Shown one piece after another: positions 1 to 5,530 of a stretch of 9,617 nt of DNA. The stretch spans positions 1-9,617 of the forward strand of contig JAHIOY010000108.1 in the NCBI GenBank assembly GCA_018894495.1. The letters are read 5' to 3'. The stretch comes from Patescibacteria group bacterium (GTDB lineage: Bacteria > Patescibacteriota > Minisyncoccia > Minisyncoccales > JAHIOY01). Positions within the stretch are counted from its first letter, which is position 1, and the number at the start of each line of letters is the position of its first letter. Position numbers and translations under genes: made by a program. The notes below the pieces were generated by a model. It made no database searches. It was not told the DNA's origin and was given only the letters and a program-made list of their open reading frames with translations.

Positions 1-992
1 AAGCGGTGAAACTAGCCGCTCCAGAATAGGTTTGGACGCCAGAGACGGTTATGTTTCCTCCGATTGAGACATTGTCAGAAAATGTAACCGGGCCGCTGAA
101 AGATGAAGTGGTGGTAGCGATGATGATTATTTTCTCAGTTCAAATTTCCCCAGTAGTTGAGAGGTTGCCTGATGAATCCAATTGTTAAAGTGCCGGTGCC
201 AACCGTTAAGCCGGCTTTGGCAGTTACTGGCGCATTAAATTCGCTTTTGCCGGCCACTGTTAATTTATCACTGGCAGTAGAGCCGATAGTGGCAGAGCCG
301 CCAACGCCCAGATTTGAAATCCCGGCTGAGCCGGAAACGCCGAGAGAAGAAAAGATTCCGCTTCCGCCAACCTGAATGCCTTGCGAGCCAATGTAAATGG
401 GAGCAGTGGGGACATTGGTATTTACCGGATTGGCTTGGAGTTTTTTGGCGATATTTCTCAGATTTTCAATGTCAGTTCCCCAGAGGGAAAATTGAGAAAG
501 TTGAGTTTTAATTTGAGTTAGTTCCTCGCTGGGAATTATCTCGGTTATTTTTTCTTTAGTAATTTCTTTGACTGGCTCAATTTTAGTAATTTTTGTGACC
601 TCTTTAATTATTTCTTTAACTGGCAGACCTTGTTCTTTTAATTTTTGAATTTCAGCTCTCAACTCCTCAATTTGGACAAGGTCCGACCTTGTCCATTCTT
701 TAGGAATTTTTTCTTGGACAACTTTTTCTTTAACTATTTCTTCTGGCAGAACTCGCCATGGTTGAGTGATGAATTAATAACCTTTAACAAATGGCTGGGT
801 GCCTGCCTGCCAACCTTGGCTAACGATTTGAGGAATTTGTTTTATTTTTCCTGCGGTTTTAGAAACAATATTTTTAATCGTAGAAAAGGTGTTATTCAAA
901 TTTTCAACTACAATTTCCGTTCCTTCAAAAGCAATTCCTGTTCCCTCTTTCGAATTAAGAGCATAATTTTTAATTCCATTTCCTATTTTCCT
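1..992 (-). pseudogene. decayed coiled-coil / beta-repeat surface or fibre-like protein
   Basis: One reading frame on the minus strand runs from the TAG at 995-993 to the TGA at 137-135, broken by a single TAA at 776-774. The first block (992-777) gives a 72-residue segment ending AGTQPFVKGY. After the stop the same frame continues FITQPWRVLPEEIVKEKVV and leads into a charged, Lys/Glu-rich heptad-like stretch (EIIKEVTKITKIEPVKEITK) and then Gly/Ser/Thr/Val-rich repeats (GSAGISNLGVGGSATIGS). Near 180-130 the frame is lost: the frame shifted by one gives DSSGNLSTTGEI, then a stop. Beyond it, 1-133 again reads as the same protein type (SSFSGPVTFSDNVSIGGN, SGVQTYSGAASF). No usable start codon lies near the beginning of the first block. 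Missing start, nonsense codon and frameshift together argue for a recent pseudogene. The domain style resembles repetitive surface proteins common in CPR genomes, from memory. A TTG-started 175-residue fragment (662-135) could in principle still be made. Function unknown; adhesin or fibre is an inference. Confidence 0.65.
673..695. repeat. 23-bp perfect palindrome inside the surface-protein pseudogene
   Basis: TGGACAAGGTC and GACCTTGTCCA form perfect 11-bp arms around a single central C. It is read in frame as WTRSDLVQ on the minus strand, between the Glu/Lys-rich IVKEKVVQEKIPKE and the IEELRAEIQ coiled-coil region. It shares a GGTC...GAC core with the palindrome at 3487-3510 in the lamin-tail gene. 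Confidence 0.7.
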
Positions 993-1013
993 CTATCCAA
1001 AAGGGGTTGTCAA
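985..1013 (-). promoter_or_regulatory. possible promoter for the decayed surface-protein gene
   Basis: On the minus strand a perfect -35 TTGACA (1013-1008) is followed after 17 nt by GAAAAT (990-985), a 4 of 6 match to the -10. It lies 11 nt downstream of the tsaE stop and points into the pseudogene. The -10 is weak, and transcription would start inside the first open block, so it may be a relic. Confidence 0.35.
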
Positions 1014-1023
1014 GGAGAGGGTA

Positions 1024-1533
1024 TTAAAAGGATATTAACCTTTTATTCTTATCTAAAAATTTAAATTTCAGCATTAAAGTGGTTTTAGGCAATATTTTGC
1101 GAATTCGGTCTGCCCACTCTATTGCGACGATGTTTTGAGGATTTTTAACAATCTCTCTAAATCCCAAGTCCAAAACTTCTTTTAGTTGTTCAATTCTATA
1201 GCAATCAATGTGGTAAAAAGTTTGGAATTTTGGAAATTGGAATTTGGAATTTGTTTCGGATTTCGGATTTCGAATTTCGAATTTTCTCATAATAATAAAA
1301 GTTGGGCTTAAAATTTTTTGTTTTATTCCCAGACCTTTGGCAAATCCCTGTAAAAAAGTGGTTTTACCGCTGCCCAAATTTCCTTCCAGTCCAAAAACTT
1401 TGGCTGTTTTTTTGGGATACGCCATTAAAATTTTCTTTGCCAGCCGCTCTCCCAGTTTTTTTGTTTGAGATGGATTGTCGGTTAAATATTCGGTTGACTT
1501 TTTAGGAAAAGTGAGATAGGTTAAAATAATCAT
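1024..1533 (-). CDS. tsaE: TsaE, tRNA t6A37 biosynthesis ATPase
   Basis: Small P-loop ATPase that works with TsaD and TsaB to place threonylcarbamoyl on A37 of ANN-decoding tRNAs in the cytoplasm. With the ATG at 1533 it has 169 residues. Visible family features in order: N-terminal SQTKKLGERLAKKIL; Walker A GNLGSGKTTF at about 51-60; SPTFIIMRKF at about 76-85 (family SPTF motif); HIDCYRIEQLKEVLDLGF from about 108 (family H-D-YR motif); and AIEWADRI around 137-144. About 20 extra residues (FEIRNPKSE...KFQT) sit between SPTF and HIDCYR, encoded by a 7-nt repeat array. This loop normally varies in the family, so activity may survive. The frame is open further upstream to 1650, but that extension runs inside pilB and has no family character. 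The chosen ATG overlaps the pilB ATG on the other strand. No Shine-Dalgarno lies near it; an AGGAGG at 1574-1569 is too far away. Confidence 0.9.
   Translation of the reverse strand: MIILTYLTFPKKSTEYLTDNPSQTKKLGERLAKKILMAYPKKTAKVFGLEGNLGSGKTTFLQGFAKGLGIKQKILSPTFIIMRKFEIRNPKSETNSKFQFPKFQTFYHIDCYRIEQLKEVLDLGFREIVKNPQNIVAIEWADRIRKILPKTTLMLKFKFLDKNKRLISF
1224..1281. repeat. 7-nt repeat array inside tsaE
   Basis: Read on the plus strand there are four GGAATTT-type units (1224-1252, one of 8 nt) and then four TTTCGGA/TTTCGAA units at 1254-1260, 1261-1267, 1268-1274 and 1275-1281. The period of 7 is not a multiple of three, yet the tsaE frame stays open, since neither heptamer creates a stop in this strand. 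It encodes the low-complexity insert between the SPTF and HIDCYR motifs of TsaE. Confidence 0.8.
1494..1522 (+). promoter_or_regulatory. possible leaderless-type promoter of pilB
   Basis: TTGACT (1494-1499, 5 of 6) is followed by a 17-nt spacer and TAGGTT (1517-1522, 3 of 6 but keeping T1, A2 and T6). The -10 begins 15 nt before the pilB ATG, the same geometry as the yebC promoter. Transcription would then start 2-4 nt before the start codon. The -10 is poor, so confidence is limited. Confidence 0.35.
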
Positions 1534-2845
1534 GACGGAAAAAATTGTTGGAGAAATAAATATTTCTGCCTCCTCTCTTAGTATAACACAAAGGATAAAA
1601 AACGTTCCAGTCTTTAAGGAGGAAATTGAAAAGAATTTAGAAAAGAGCACAAGCGAACTTTTAGATATTATTTTGGGCGGAGCGATAAACTTAGACGGCT
1701 CTGATATTCATATTGAACCGAGGGAAGAAGATGTCAAAATTCGCCTGCGATTAGATGGCATTTTGCAGGATATCGTTTCTTTTGAAAAAAAAATATATGA
1801 AAACGCCATTTCCCGCCTTAAGCTTCTTTCGGGAATTAAATTGAATATTGACGACCGGCCCCAGGATGGTCGTTTCACGATTACTCTGGGAAGGGCTGAT
1901 TCAAAAAGGGGAGCGCCGATTGAAGTCAGGGTTTCTACTTTGCCGACTGAATTCGGCGAATCAATTGTCCTTAGAATACTAAACCCAAAAAGTTTGATTA
2001 GTATAGCCGAGCTGGGCTTCCGTCCAGACCTGCTTGAGGTTTTTAAAAAAGAAATTAAAAAACCAAATGGAATGATTATTGTCACCGGGCCCACCGGTTC
2101 AGGCAAGACCACTACCCTTTACGGTTTTTTAAAGGAAATCCAAAATCCGGAAGTCAAGATAATAACTATTGAAGACCCAATTGAATATCATTTAGCCAGC
2201 ATATCCCAAACCCAGGTAAATCCGAGCAAGGGTTATGATTTCGCCAATGGCTTAAGAGCGATTGTCAGGCAGGACCCGGACGTTATTCTGGTTGGAGAAG
2301 TGAGGGACTTAGAAACCGCCTCAATAGCCCTCCAAGCGGCTTTAACCGGCCACCTGGTTCTTTCAACCCTGCACACCAATGACGCGGCCGGCACCATAGC
2401 CAGATTGCAATCTTTGGGAGAAAAACCAATCAATATCGCCCCGGCCATAAATATGATTATTGCTCAAAGATTGGTCAGAAAGGTTTGTAAATCCTGTTTT
2501 AAAGTCGCAAGCCCGGAACCAAAAATTCTGGCTCAATTAAAAAAAGACCTCAAGGATATTCCCCCGGAAATTTATATTTCGTCATTAGACCAGGGTTTAA
2601 AAATTCCCAAGGCCGTTGGCTGCAGGGATTGCAATTTTACCGGTTATCGAGGCAGAACCGGAATTTATGAGGCGCTTTTGGTTGATGATGAAATGGAGAA
2701 TTTTATTTTAGACGCGCCCTCAATTTCGGCTCTGAAAGAAAAGGCCATCAAAAAAGGAATGCTGCCAATGAAGCAGGACGGTTTACTCAAGGTCTTGCAA
2801 GGAATGACCACCTTAGAGGAGATAGAAAGGGTGGCGGGAGAATAA
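1532..2845 (+). CDS. pilB: PilB/GspE-family type IV pilus or type II secretion ATPase
   Basis: Hexameric cytoplasmic ATPase that powers pilin assembly, at the inner face of the membrane. The 437 residues contain the whole C-terminal motor: SDIHIEP at about 57-63, the DRPQDGRF loop at 108-115, Walker A GPTGSGKTTTLY at 186-197, Asp box EDPIEY at 214-219, Walker B DPDVILVGEVRD at 248-259, and His box TGHLVLSTLHTND at 272-284. The tetracysteine zinc site is present as C319/C322 and C364/C367, followed by GYRGRTGIYE. The protein is short: the N-terminal domain of about 120-150 residues found in typical PilB is replaced by about 40 residues. No stop or frameshift explains this, because upstream DNA is tsaE in the opposite direction. 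The start ATG overlaps the tsaE start, and there is no clear ribosome binding site. A hairpin with a T-rich tail follows the stop. No other pilus gene is in the window, so pilus versus secretion use cannot be separated. Confidence 0.92.
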   Translation: MTEKIVGEINISASSLSITQRIKNVPVFKEEIEKNLEKSTSELLDIILGGAINLDGSDIHIEPREEDVKIRLRLDGILQDIVSFEKKIYENAISRLKLLSGIKLNIDDRPQDGRFTITLGRADSKRGAPIEVRVSTLPTEFGESIVLRILNPKSLISIAELGFRPDLLEVFKKEIKKPNGMIIVTGPTGSGKTTTLYGFLKEIQNPEVKIITIEDPIEYHLASISQTQVNPSKGYDFANGLRAIVRQDPDVILVGEVRDLETASIALQAALTGHLVLSTLHTNDAAGTIARLQSLGEKPINIAPAINMIIAQRLVRKVCKSCFKVASPEPKILAQLKKDLKDIPPEIYISSLDQGLKIPKAVGCRDCNFTGYRGRTGIYEALLVDDEMENFILDAPSISALKEKAIKKGMLPMKQDGLLKVLQGMTTLEEIERVAGE

Positions 2846-2853
2846 GACGAATC

Positions 2854-2886
2854 TACTAATTGCAAAGCAATTAGTAATTTTAATTT
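2854..2886 (+). terminator. Rho-independent-like terminator after pilB
   Basis: TACTAATTGC (2854-2863), loop AAA, GCAATTAGTA (2867-2876) form a perfect 10-bp stem, followed on the plus strand by ATTTTAATTT. It starts 8 nt after the pilB stop. The stem is AT-rich, so strength is uncertain. It would also lie at the 3' side of the minus-strand RNA described next, but on that strand no U-tract follows. Confidence 0.6.
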
Positions 2887-2891
2887 ACATA

Positions 2892-3012
2892 ACCTCAAAC
2901 CGGGGGCAACTTGGTTGTAGGAACAAAGTTTAGGGTCTATCCGAGGAACAATCTCGCTCTCGCCAAACCGTCCTTTTGTCTGAGATAAGTCCCGCGCCCC
3001 CGGTCTGAGGTC
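2892..3012 (-). ncRNA. candidate structured RNA closed by a 16-bp helix
   Basis: The two ends of this 121-nt element pair: ACCTCAGACCGGGGGC (3011-2996) with GCCCCCGGTTTGAGGT (2907-2892), read on the minus strand. All 16 positions pair if the minus strand is transcribed, one as G-U; on the plus strand that position is an A-C mismatch. A strong minus-strand promoter (3047-3019) puts the start at about 3012, one base before the helix. Inside, further short helices can be drawn in a rod (GACUU with AAGUU, ACAAAAG with CUUUGU, GGUUU with AGACC, and hairpin CGAG-AUUGUUC-CUCG). I see no SRP tetraloop region, no RNase P core motif, no tRNA-like ends of tmRNA and no 5S signature. A 6S-like rod is possible, but no conserved 6S sequence was recognised. 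The inner helices are inference. The 3' end is not defined by a clear U-tract. Confidence 0.55.
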
Positions 3013-3018
3013 AATTAT

Positions 3019-3047
3019 ATTATGCTCAATTATGGAAATCTTGTCAA
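3019..3047 (-). promoter_or_regulatory. promoter of the minus-strand structured RNA
   Basis: On the minus strand TTGACA (3047-3042, perfect -35), a 17-nt spacer and CATAAT (3024-3019, 5 of 6) form a near-consensus sigma70 promoter. It lies inside the start of the lamin-tail gene, covering its ATG, so transcription from it would diverge from that gene. Confidence 0.6.
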
Positions 3048-4317
3048 GGGCTTTTTCTTCCTGCTCCTTTTTGTCCCTCTTTCCGTCAAAGCGTCTAATC
3101 CCCTTGATATTGTAGTTAACGAACTTGCCTGGATGGGAACAAAGGAAGGTTGGTATTACGAATGGATTGAATTGTACAATAATAGCGAAGAAAGTATGGA
3201 TATTTCTGGCTGGAAAATTGAAAATGCCGGGACAAAGAATAATGCCTTAGAAATTTCTACTGGAAAGATTCTCCCTAAAAGTTTCTTTTTAATTTGTAAA
3301 AAAGAGAGAAAAGATTGCGACCTTATAACTTGGACATTATCTTTAAGTAATGATTACAAAGAAAACGGAAGATTGATTTTGAAAGACAATGTAAACAATA
3401 TTATTGACCAAACGCCAGAACCTGAAAGTAAAGAATGGCCAGCTGGTTTAAATCAAACACCCAAGCAAACAATGGAAAGAAAAGATGGGGTCAGACTAGG
3501 GTCTGACCCCGAAAACTGGCAAACGAGCCAAAATCCCGGGGGAACGGCAAAGGCAGAAAATAGTTCCTCGGCAAAAGCCTTTCCTTCTCCTCAACCCCAG
3601 ACATCACCAACCCCAACTCTTACGCCACCAGCCGCTACTACTCCAACCTCCCTCCCACCTCTTTTATCCTCTCCTTCACCTAAACTAAAAATCGAGGAAT
3701 TAAAAACTATTTATCCAACTGGCATTATAATTAATGAGCTCTTACCTTCTCCTTTGGGCGCCGATGAAACCGATGAGTGGATTGAAATTTTTAATGAAAA
3801 TAATTTTGAAGTTGCTCTTTCCGGTTGGCAAATGGCTGATACCGTTGGTAAAACGACAACTTATACTTTTCCAAAGGAAACAAAAATTCCTCCAAAAGGA
3901 TTTTTACTCCTTTCCCGACCAGAAACAAAAATCACTTTAAATAATGACGAAGACGGATTATCGCTGAGCCAGCCAAATGGGAATATATTAGATAATGTAA
4001 ACTATCAAAAAGCTCCTCGGGGTCAATCCTATAACAGGACAGAAGGCGGCTGGGTTTGGAGCAGCACCCTAACGCCCGGCTCGGCGAATATTATTCCTGC
4101 TCCATCCGCAAAAATCAAAGACGAAAAGAAAAACAAAGAAAAACCGCAAAAAGAGCTGGCAGCAGTGAGCGAGTCTTTTCGTCAAATTCAAGAAAAACAA
4201 ATTCCTAAACCTTTATTCACGTTTTTGGTCGTTCTGGGTCTCGCCATTTTCTCGGGAGTAATAATTTTAATCCTTAAAAGGAAAATAAAGGGGGTTGATT
4301 TAGGGGAAAAATTGTAA
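3022..4317 (+). CDS. secreted, membrane-anchored protein with two lamin-tail domains
   Basis: A 431-residue surface protein. Residues 1-24 form a signal peptide (NLVKG, then the hydrophobic FFFLLLFVPLSV, then KAS). Lamin-tail domain 1 spans about 28-172 (IVVNELAWMG, YYEWIELYNN, DISGWKIENA, NWQTSQNPGG). A Pro/Ser/Thr-rich linker runs 185-222. Domain 2 spans about 233-357 (GIIINELLPSP, DEWIEIFNEN, ALSGWQMADT, SSTLTPGSAN). A charged Lys-rich stretch (365-394) leads to a transmembrane helix at about 399-418 (FTFLVVLGLAIFSGVIILIL) followed by KRKIKG. The predicted topology is large outside portion, membrane anchor, short cytoplasmic tail. Bacterial lamin-tail domains occur in surface and nuclease-associated proteins; binding partner unknown. 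A palindrome inserts GVRLGSDPE just before the end of domain 1. The start is chosen because it gives a complete signal peptide; no Shine-Dalgarno is seen. Confidence 0.85.
   Translation: MLNYGNLVKGFFFLLLFVPLSVKASNPLDIVVNELAWMGTKEGWYYEWIELYNNSEESMDISGWKIENAGTKNNALEISTGKILPKSFFLICKKERKDCDLITWTLSLSNDYKENGRLILKDNVNNIIDQTPEPESKEWPAGLNQTPKQTMERKDGVRLGSDPENWQTSQNPGGTAKAENSSSAKAFPSPQPQTSPTPTLTPPAATTPTSLPPLLSSPSPKLKIEELKTIYPTGIIINELLPSPLGADETDEWIEIFNENNFEVALSGWQMADTVGKTTTYTFPKETKIPPKGFLLLSRPETKITLNNDEDGLSLSQPNGNILDNVNYQKAPRGQSYNRTEGGWVWSSTLTPGSANIIPAPSAKIKDEKKNKEKPQKELAAVSESFRQIQEKQIPKPLFTFLVVLGLAIFSGVIILILKRKIKGVDLGEKL
3487..3510. repeat. short palindrome inserted in frame in the lamin-tail gene
   Basis: GGGGTCAGAC (3487-3496), loop TAGG, GTCTGACCCC (3501-3510): perfect 10-bp arms. 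It is 24 nt long, so it adds eight codons (GVRLGSDP) between MERKD and ENWQTSQNPGG. The domain motif usually runs from the ERK-type residues to the NW residues with little between, as I recall it. Confidence 0.7.
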
Positions 4318-4323
4318 TAAAAT
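4295..4323 (+). promoter_or_regulatory. promoter of yebC with almost no leader
   Basis: TTGATT (4295-4300, 4 of 6), 17-nt spacer, TAAAAT (4318-4323, 5 of 6). The -10 begins 15 nt before the yebC ATG, so the transcript would start about 2-3 nt before it. The promoter lies across the end of the lamin-tail gene. No Shine-Dalgarno is present before the ATG. Confidence 0.5.
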
Positions 4324-4332
4324 TGAGACATT

Positions 4333-5067
4333 ATGAGCGGGCATTCGCATTTTAAGTCAATCAAGGGTCAGAAGGCAATAACTGACTCAAAAAGAAGCCA
4401 GGCGTTTTCCAAGATGTCTAAAGAAATCACGGTGGCGGCTAAGGAAGGCGGGGATCCGGAATTTAATTCTAAATTAAGAATAGCCATTGAAAATGCCCGC
4501 GACCTTCGGATGCCAACTGAAAACATTGAGAGAGCGATAAAGCGCGGTACCGGTGAGATTGCCGGAGAAAAATTAGAAGAAGTTTTATTTGAGGCCTATG
4601 GACCAGGAGGAATTGCCATTATTATAGAGGGAATTACTGACAATAAGAAGCGGGCCCTCAGTGAAATAAAACAAATTTTAAACCAAAATGGCGGCAAGTT
4701 AGTTGGCGAGGGAGCGGTAAAATGGATGTTTGGAAGAAAGGGATGCATAACCCTACGAATTACGAATCAGTACGAATATACGAATAAAGAAAATTTAGAA
4801 TTGGCAGCAATTGAAGCAGGAGCTGAAGATGTTTATTGGCACAATGATATTTTAGAGGTTTATACAAAGCCCGAGGACTTGGGTTGGGTTAAAAAAAATC
4901 TGGAAGAAAAAGGAATTAAGCTGGACTCGGTTTCCTTGGACTGGGTGGCAAAGGAAATGGTTGAGCTCGGGAAAAAAGAAAAAGATTCATCACAGAAGCT
5001 TTTTGAAGTCCTTGATAAAGCAGACAGCGTCCAAGAAATTTACTCAAATTTATGCCTAGAAAAATAA
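4333..5067 (+). CDS. yebC: YebC/PmpR/TACO1-family protein
   Basis: 244 residues, the usual family length. Members are cytoplasmic; they are described as DNA-binding regulators and, more recently, as factors that help ribosomes through difficult peptide stretches. Diagnostic motifs: N-terminal MSGHSHFKSIKGQKA (family SGHSKW-type start), KEITVAAKEGGDPEFNSKLR at 30-49, NIERAIKRGTGE at 64-75, EEVLFEAYGPGGIAIIIE at 82-99, NQNGGKLVGEGAVKWMF at 117-133, and LELAAIEAGAEDV at 155-167. The C-terminus has DSVQEIYSNL, the usual V..VYSN ending. Between GCIT and NLELAA the residues LRITNQYEYTN come from a TACGAAT repeat array and are not family-like. The 3' end overlaps the nuclease gene by 16 nt, implying co-transcription. 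In many bacteria yebC lies next to ruvC; here a different nuclease type takes that place. Confidence 0.93.
   Translation: MSGHSHFKSIKGQKAITDSKRSQAFSKMSKEITVAAKEGGDPEFNSKLRIAIENARDLRMPTENIERAIKRGTGEIAGEKLEEVLFEAYGPGGIAIIIEGITDNKKRALSEIKQILNQNGGKLVGEGAVKWMFGRKGCITLRITNQYEYTNKENLELAAIEAGAEDVYWHNDILEVYTKPEDLGWVKKNLEEKGIKLDSVSLDWVAKEMVELGKKEKDSSQKLFEVLDKADSVQEIYSNLCLEK
4754..4785. repeat. TACGAAT heptamer array inside yebC
   Basis: Four copies of TACGAAT at 4754-4760, 4761-4767, 4771-4777 and 4779-4785, with spacers of 0, 3 and 1 nt. It encodes residues 141-151 (LRITNQYEYTN) in a variable surface region. Like the array in tsaE, the period is 7 nt and the frame stays open. Confidence 0.8.
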
Positions 5068-5462
5068 GGAAAACTAATCATCTTTATATAAAAGGAAGGT
5101 CTTTTGAATATAAGGCAATGTTTATACTAAAAAAAATGGGGTTCCAAATTATTTTTCGTTCTCCCAGGTCCATGGGTATGTTTGACCTTTTTGCTCTTAA
5201 AGGCGATACTTCAACTAGAAAAATTATAGAAGCGAGATATATACAAGTTAAAGCTTCACGTTCTTCTTTTCCCCTAAAAAGCATTGTGCCTAAGGAAGAA
5301 AGGAGAAAAATAATAAAAAATAAAACGGTATTTATATTAGGTAAAAGCACTTTTTATGAAATTTGGATTCGGCGGCTAAATAAAAAATGGGATATATATC
5401 GTTTAAATTGGGACATTAAAGAATTTGAGCTCCAATCTGGAAAAGAGTATTTAAAAGGGTAA
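5052..5462 (+). CDS. small PD-(D/E)XK nuclease, Hjc-like
   Basis: 136 residues. The N-terminal half has the layout of a PD-(D/E)XK nuclease of the archaeal Holliday junction resolvase/small endonuclease type: KGRSFEYKAMFILKKMGF (E19, amphipathic first helix), IIFRSPRSMGMFDLFAL (R36, S37, S40, D45) and ARYIQVKAS (Q65-x-K67). The proposed metal site is E19, D45 and Q65-x-K67; a Gln in place of the usual Glu/Asp occurs in some subfamilies (VQVKTG-type). The C-terminal half (75-136) is charged, with KEERRKIIKNKTVF and FYEIWIRRLNKKWDIYRL, and not assigned. The ATG lies 16 nt inside yebC, so translation is probably coupled. Base composition is more AT-rich than the neighbours, with much ATA for Ile, which may hint at a different origin. 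A restriction-type or intron-type endonuclease is the alternative; Holliday junction activity is inferred. Confidence 0.65.
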   Translation: MPRKIRKTNHLYIKGRSFEYKAMFILKKMGFQIIFRSPRSMGMFDLFALKGDTSTRKIIEARYIQVKASRSSFPLKSIVPKEERRKIIKNKTVFILGKSTFYEIWIRRLNKKWDIYRLNWDIKEFELQSGKEYLKG

Positions 5463-5495
5463 TTGTCCTGTGGAAAACTTAGGTTTTTAAGGGGC

Positions 5496-5523
5496 TTGAC
5501 ATGCTTTTTTGAAAATTTATAAT
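5496..5523 (+). promoter_or_regulatory. consensus sigma70 promoter
   Basis: TTGACA (5496-5501) and TATAAT (5518-5523) are both perfect, separated by 16 nt. The predicted start is near 5530-5531, immediately before the left arm of the long inverted repeat. No gene follows for 140 nt, so its immediate product is the structured RNA. Confidence 0.8.
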
Positions 5524-5530
5524 GACCAAT

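Noticed and set aside
1..992. Phage tail-fibre gene as sign of a prophage
   Set aside because: The repeats are fibre-like, but no other phage gene lies in the window; repeated surface proteins of this type are common in CPR genomes.
1026..1044. AAAAGG...CCTTTT hairpin at the end of tsaE as a terminator
   Set aside because: Only six weak pairs, lying inside the last codons of tsaE, and not followed by a T-tract on the minus strand.
645..1064. Plus-strand open frame of 139 codons opposite the pseudogene
   Set aside because: The minus strand carries recognisable coiled-coil and repeat protein sequence here; the plus-strand product is Phe/Asn-rich with no domain.
1224..1281. CRISPR-like array
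   Set aside because: Units are 7 nt without spacers and are translated within tsaE; not a CRISPR.
1534..1650. 39-codon N-terminal extension of tsaE into pilB
   Set aside because: No homology to TsaE, hydrophobic and irregular, and it would cover the start of pilB; an AGGAGG at 1574-1569 is followed by no ATG, GTG or TTG at the right distance.
1708..2112. Minus-strand open frame within pilB
   Set aside because: Antisense shadow of the strongly conserved PilB motor; its translation shows no domain and no start signal.
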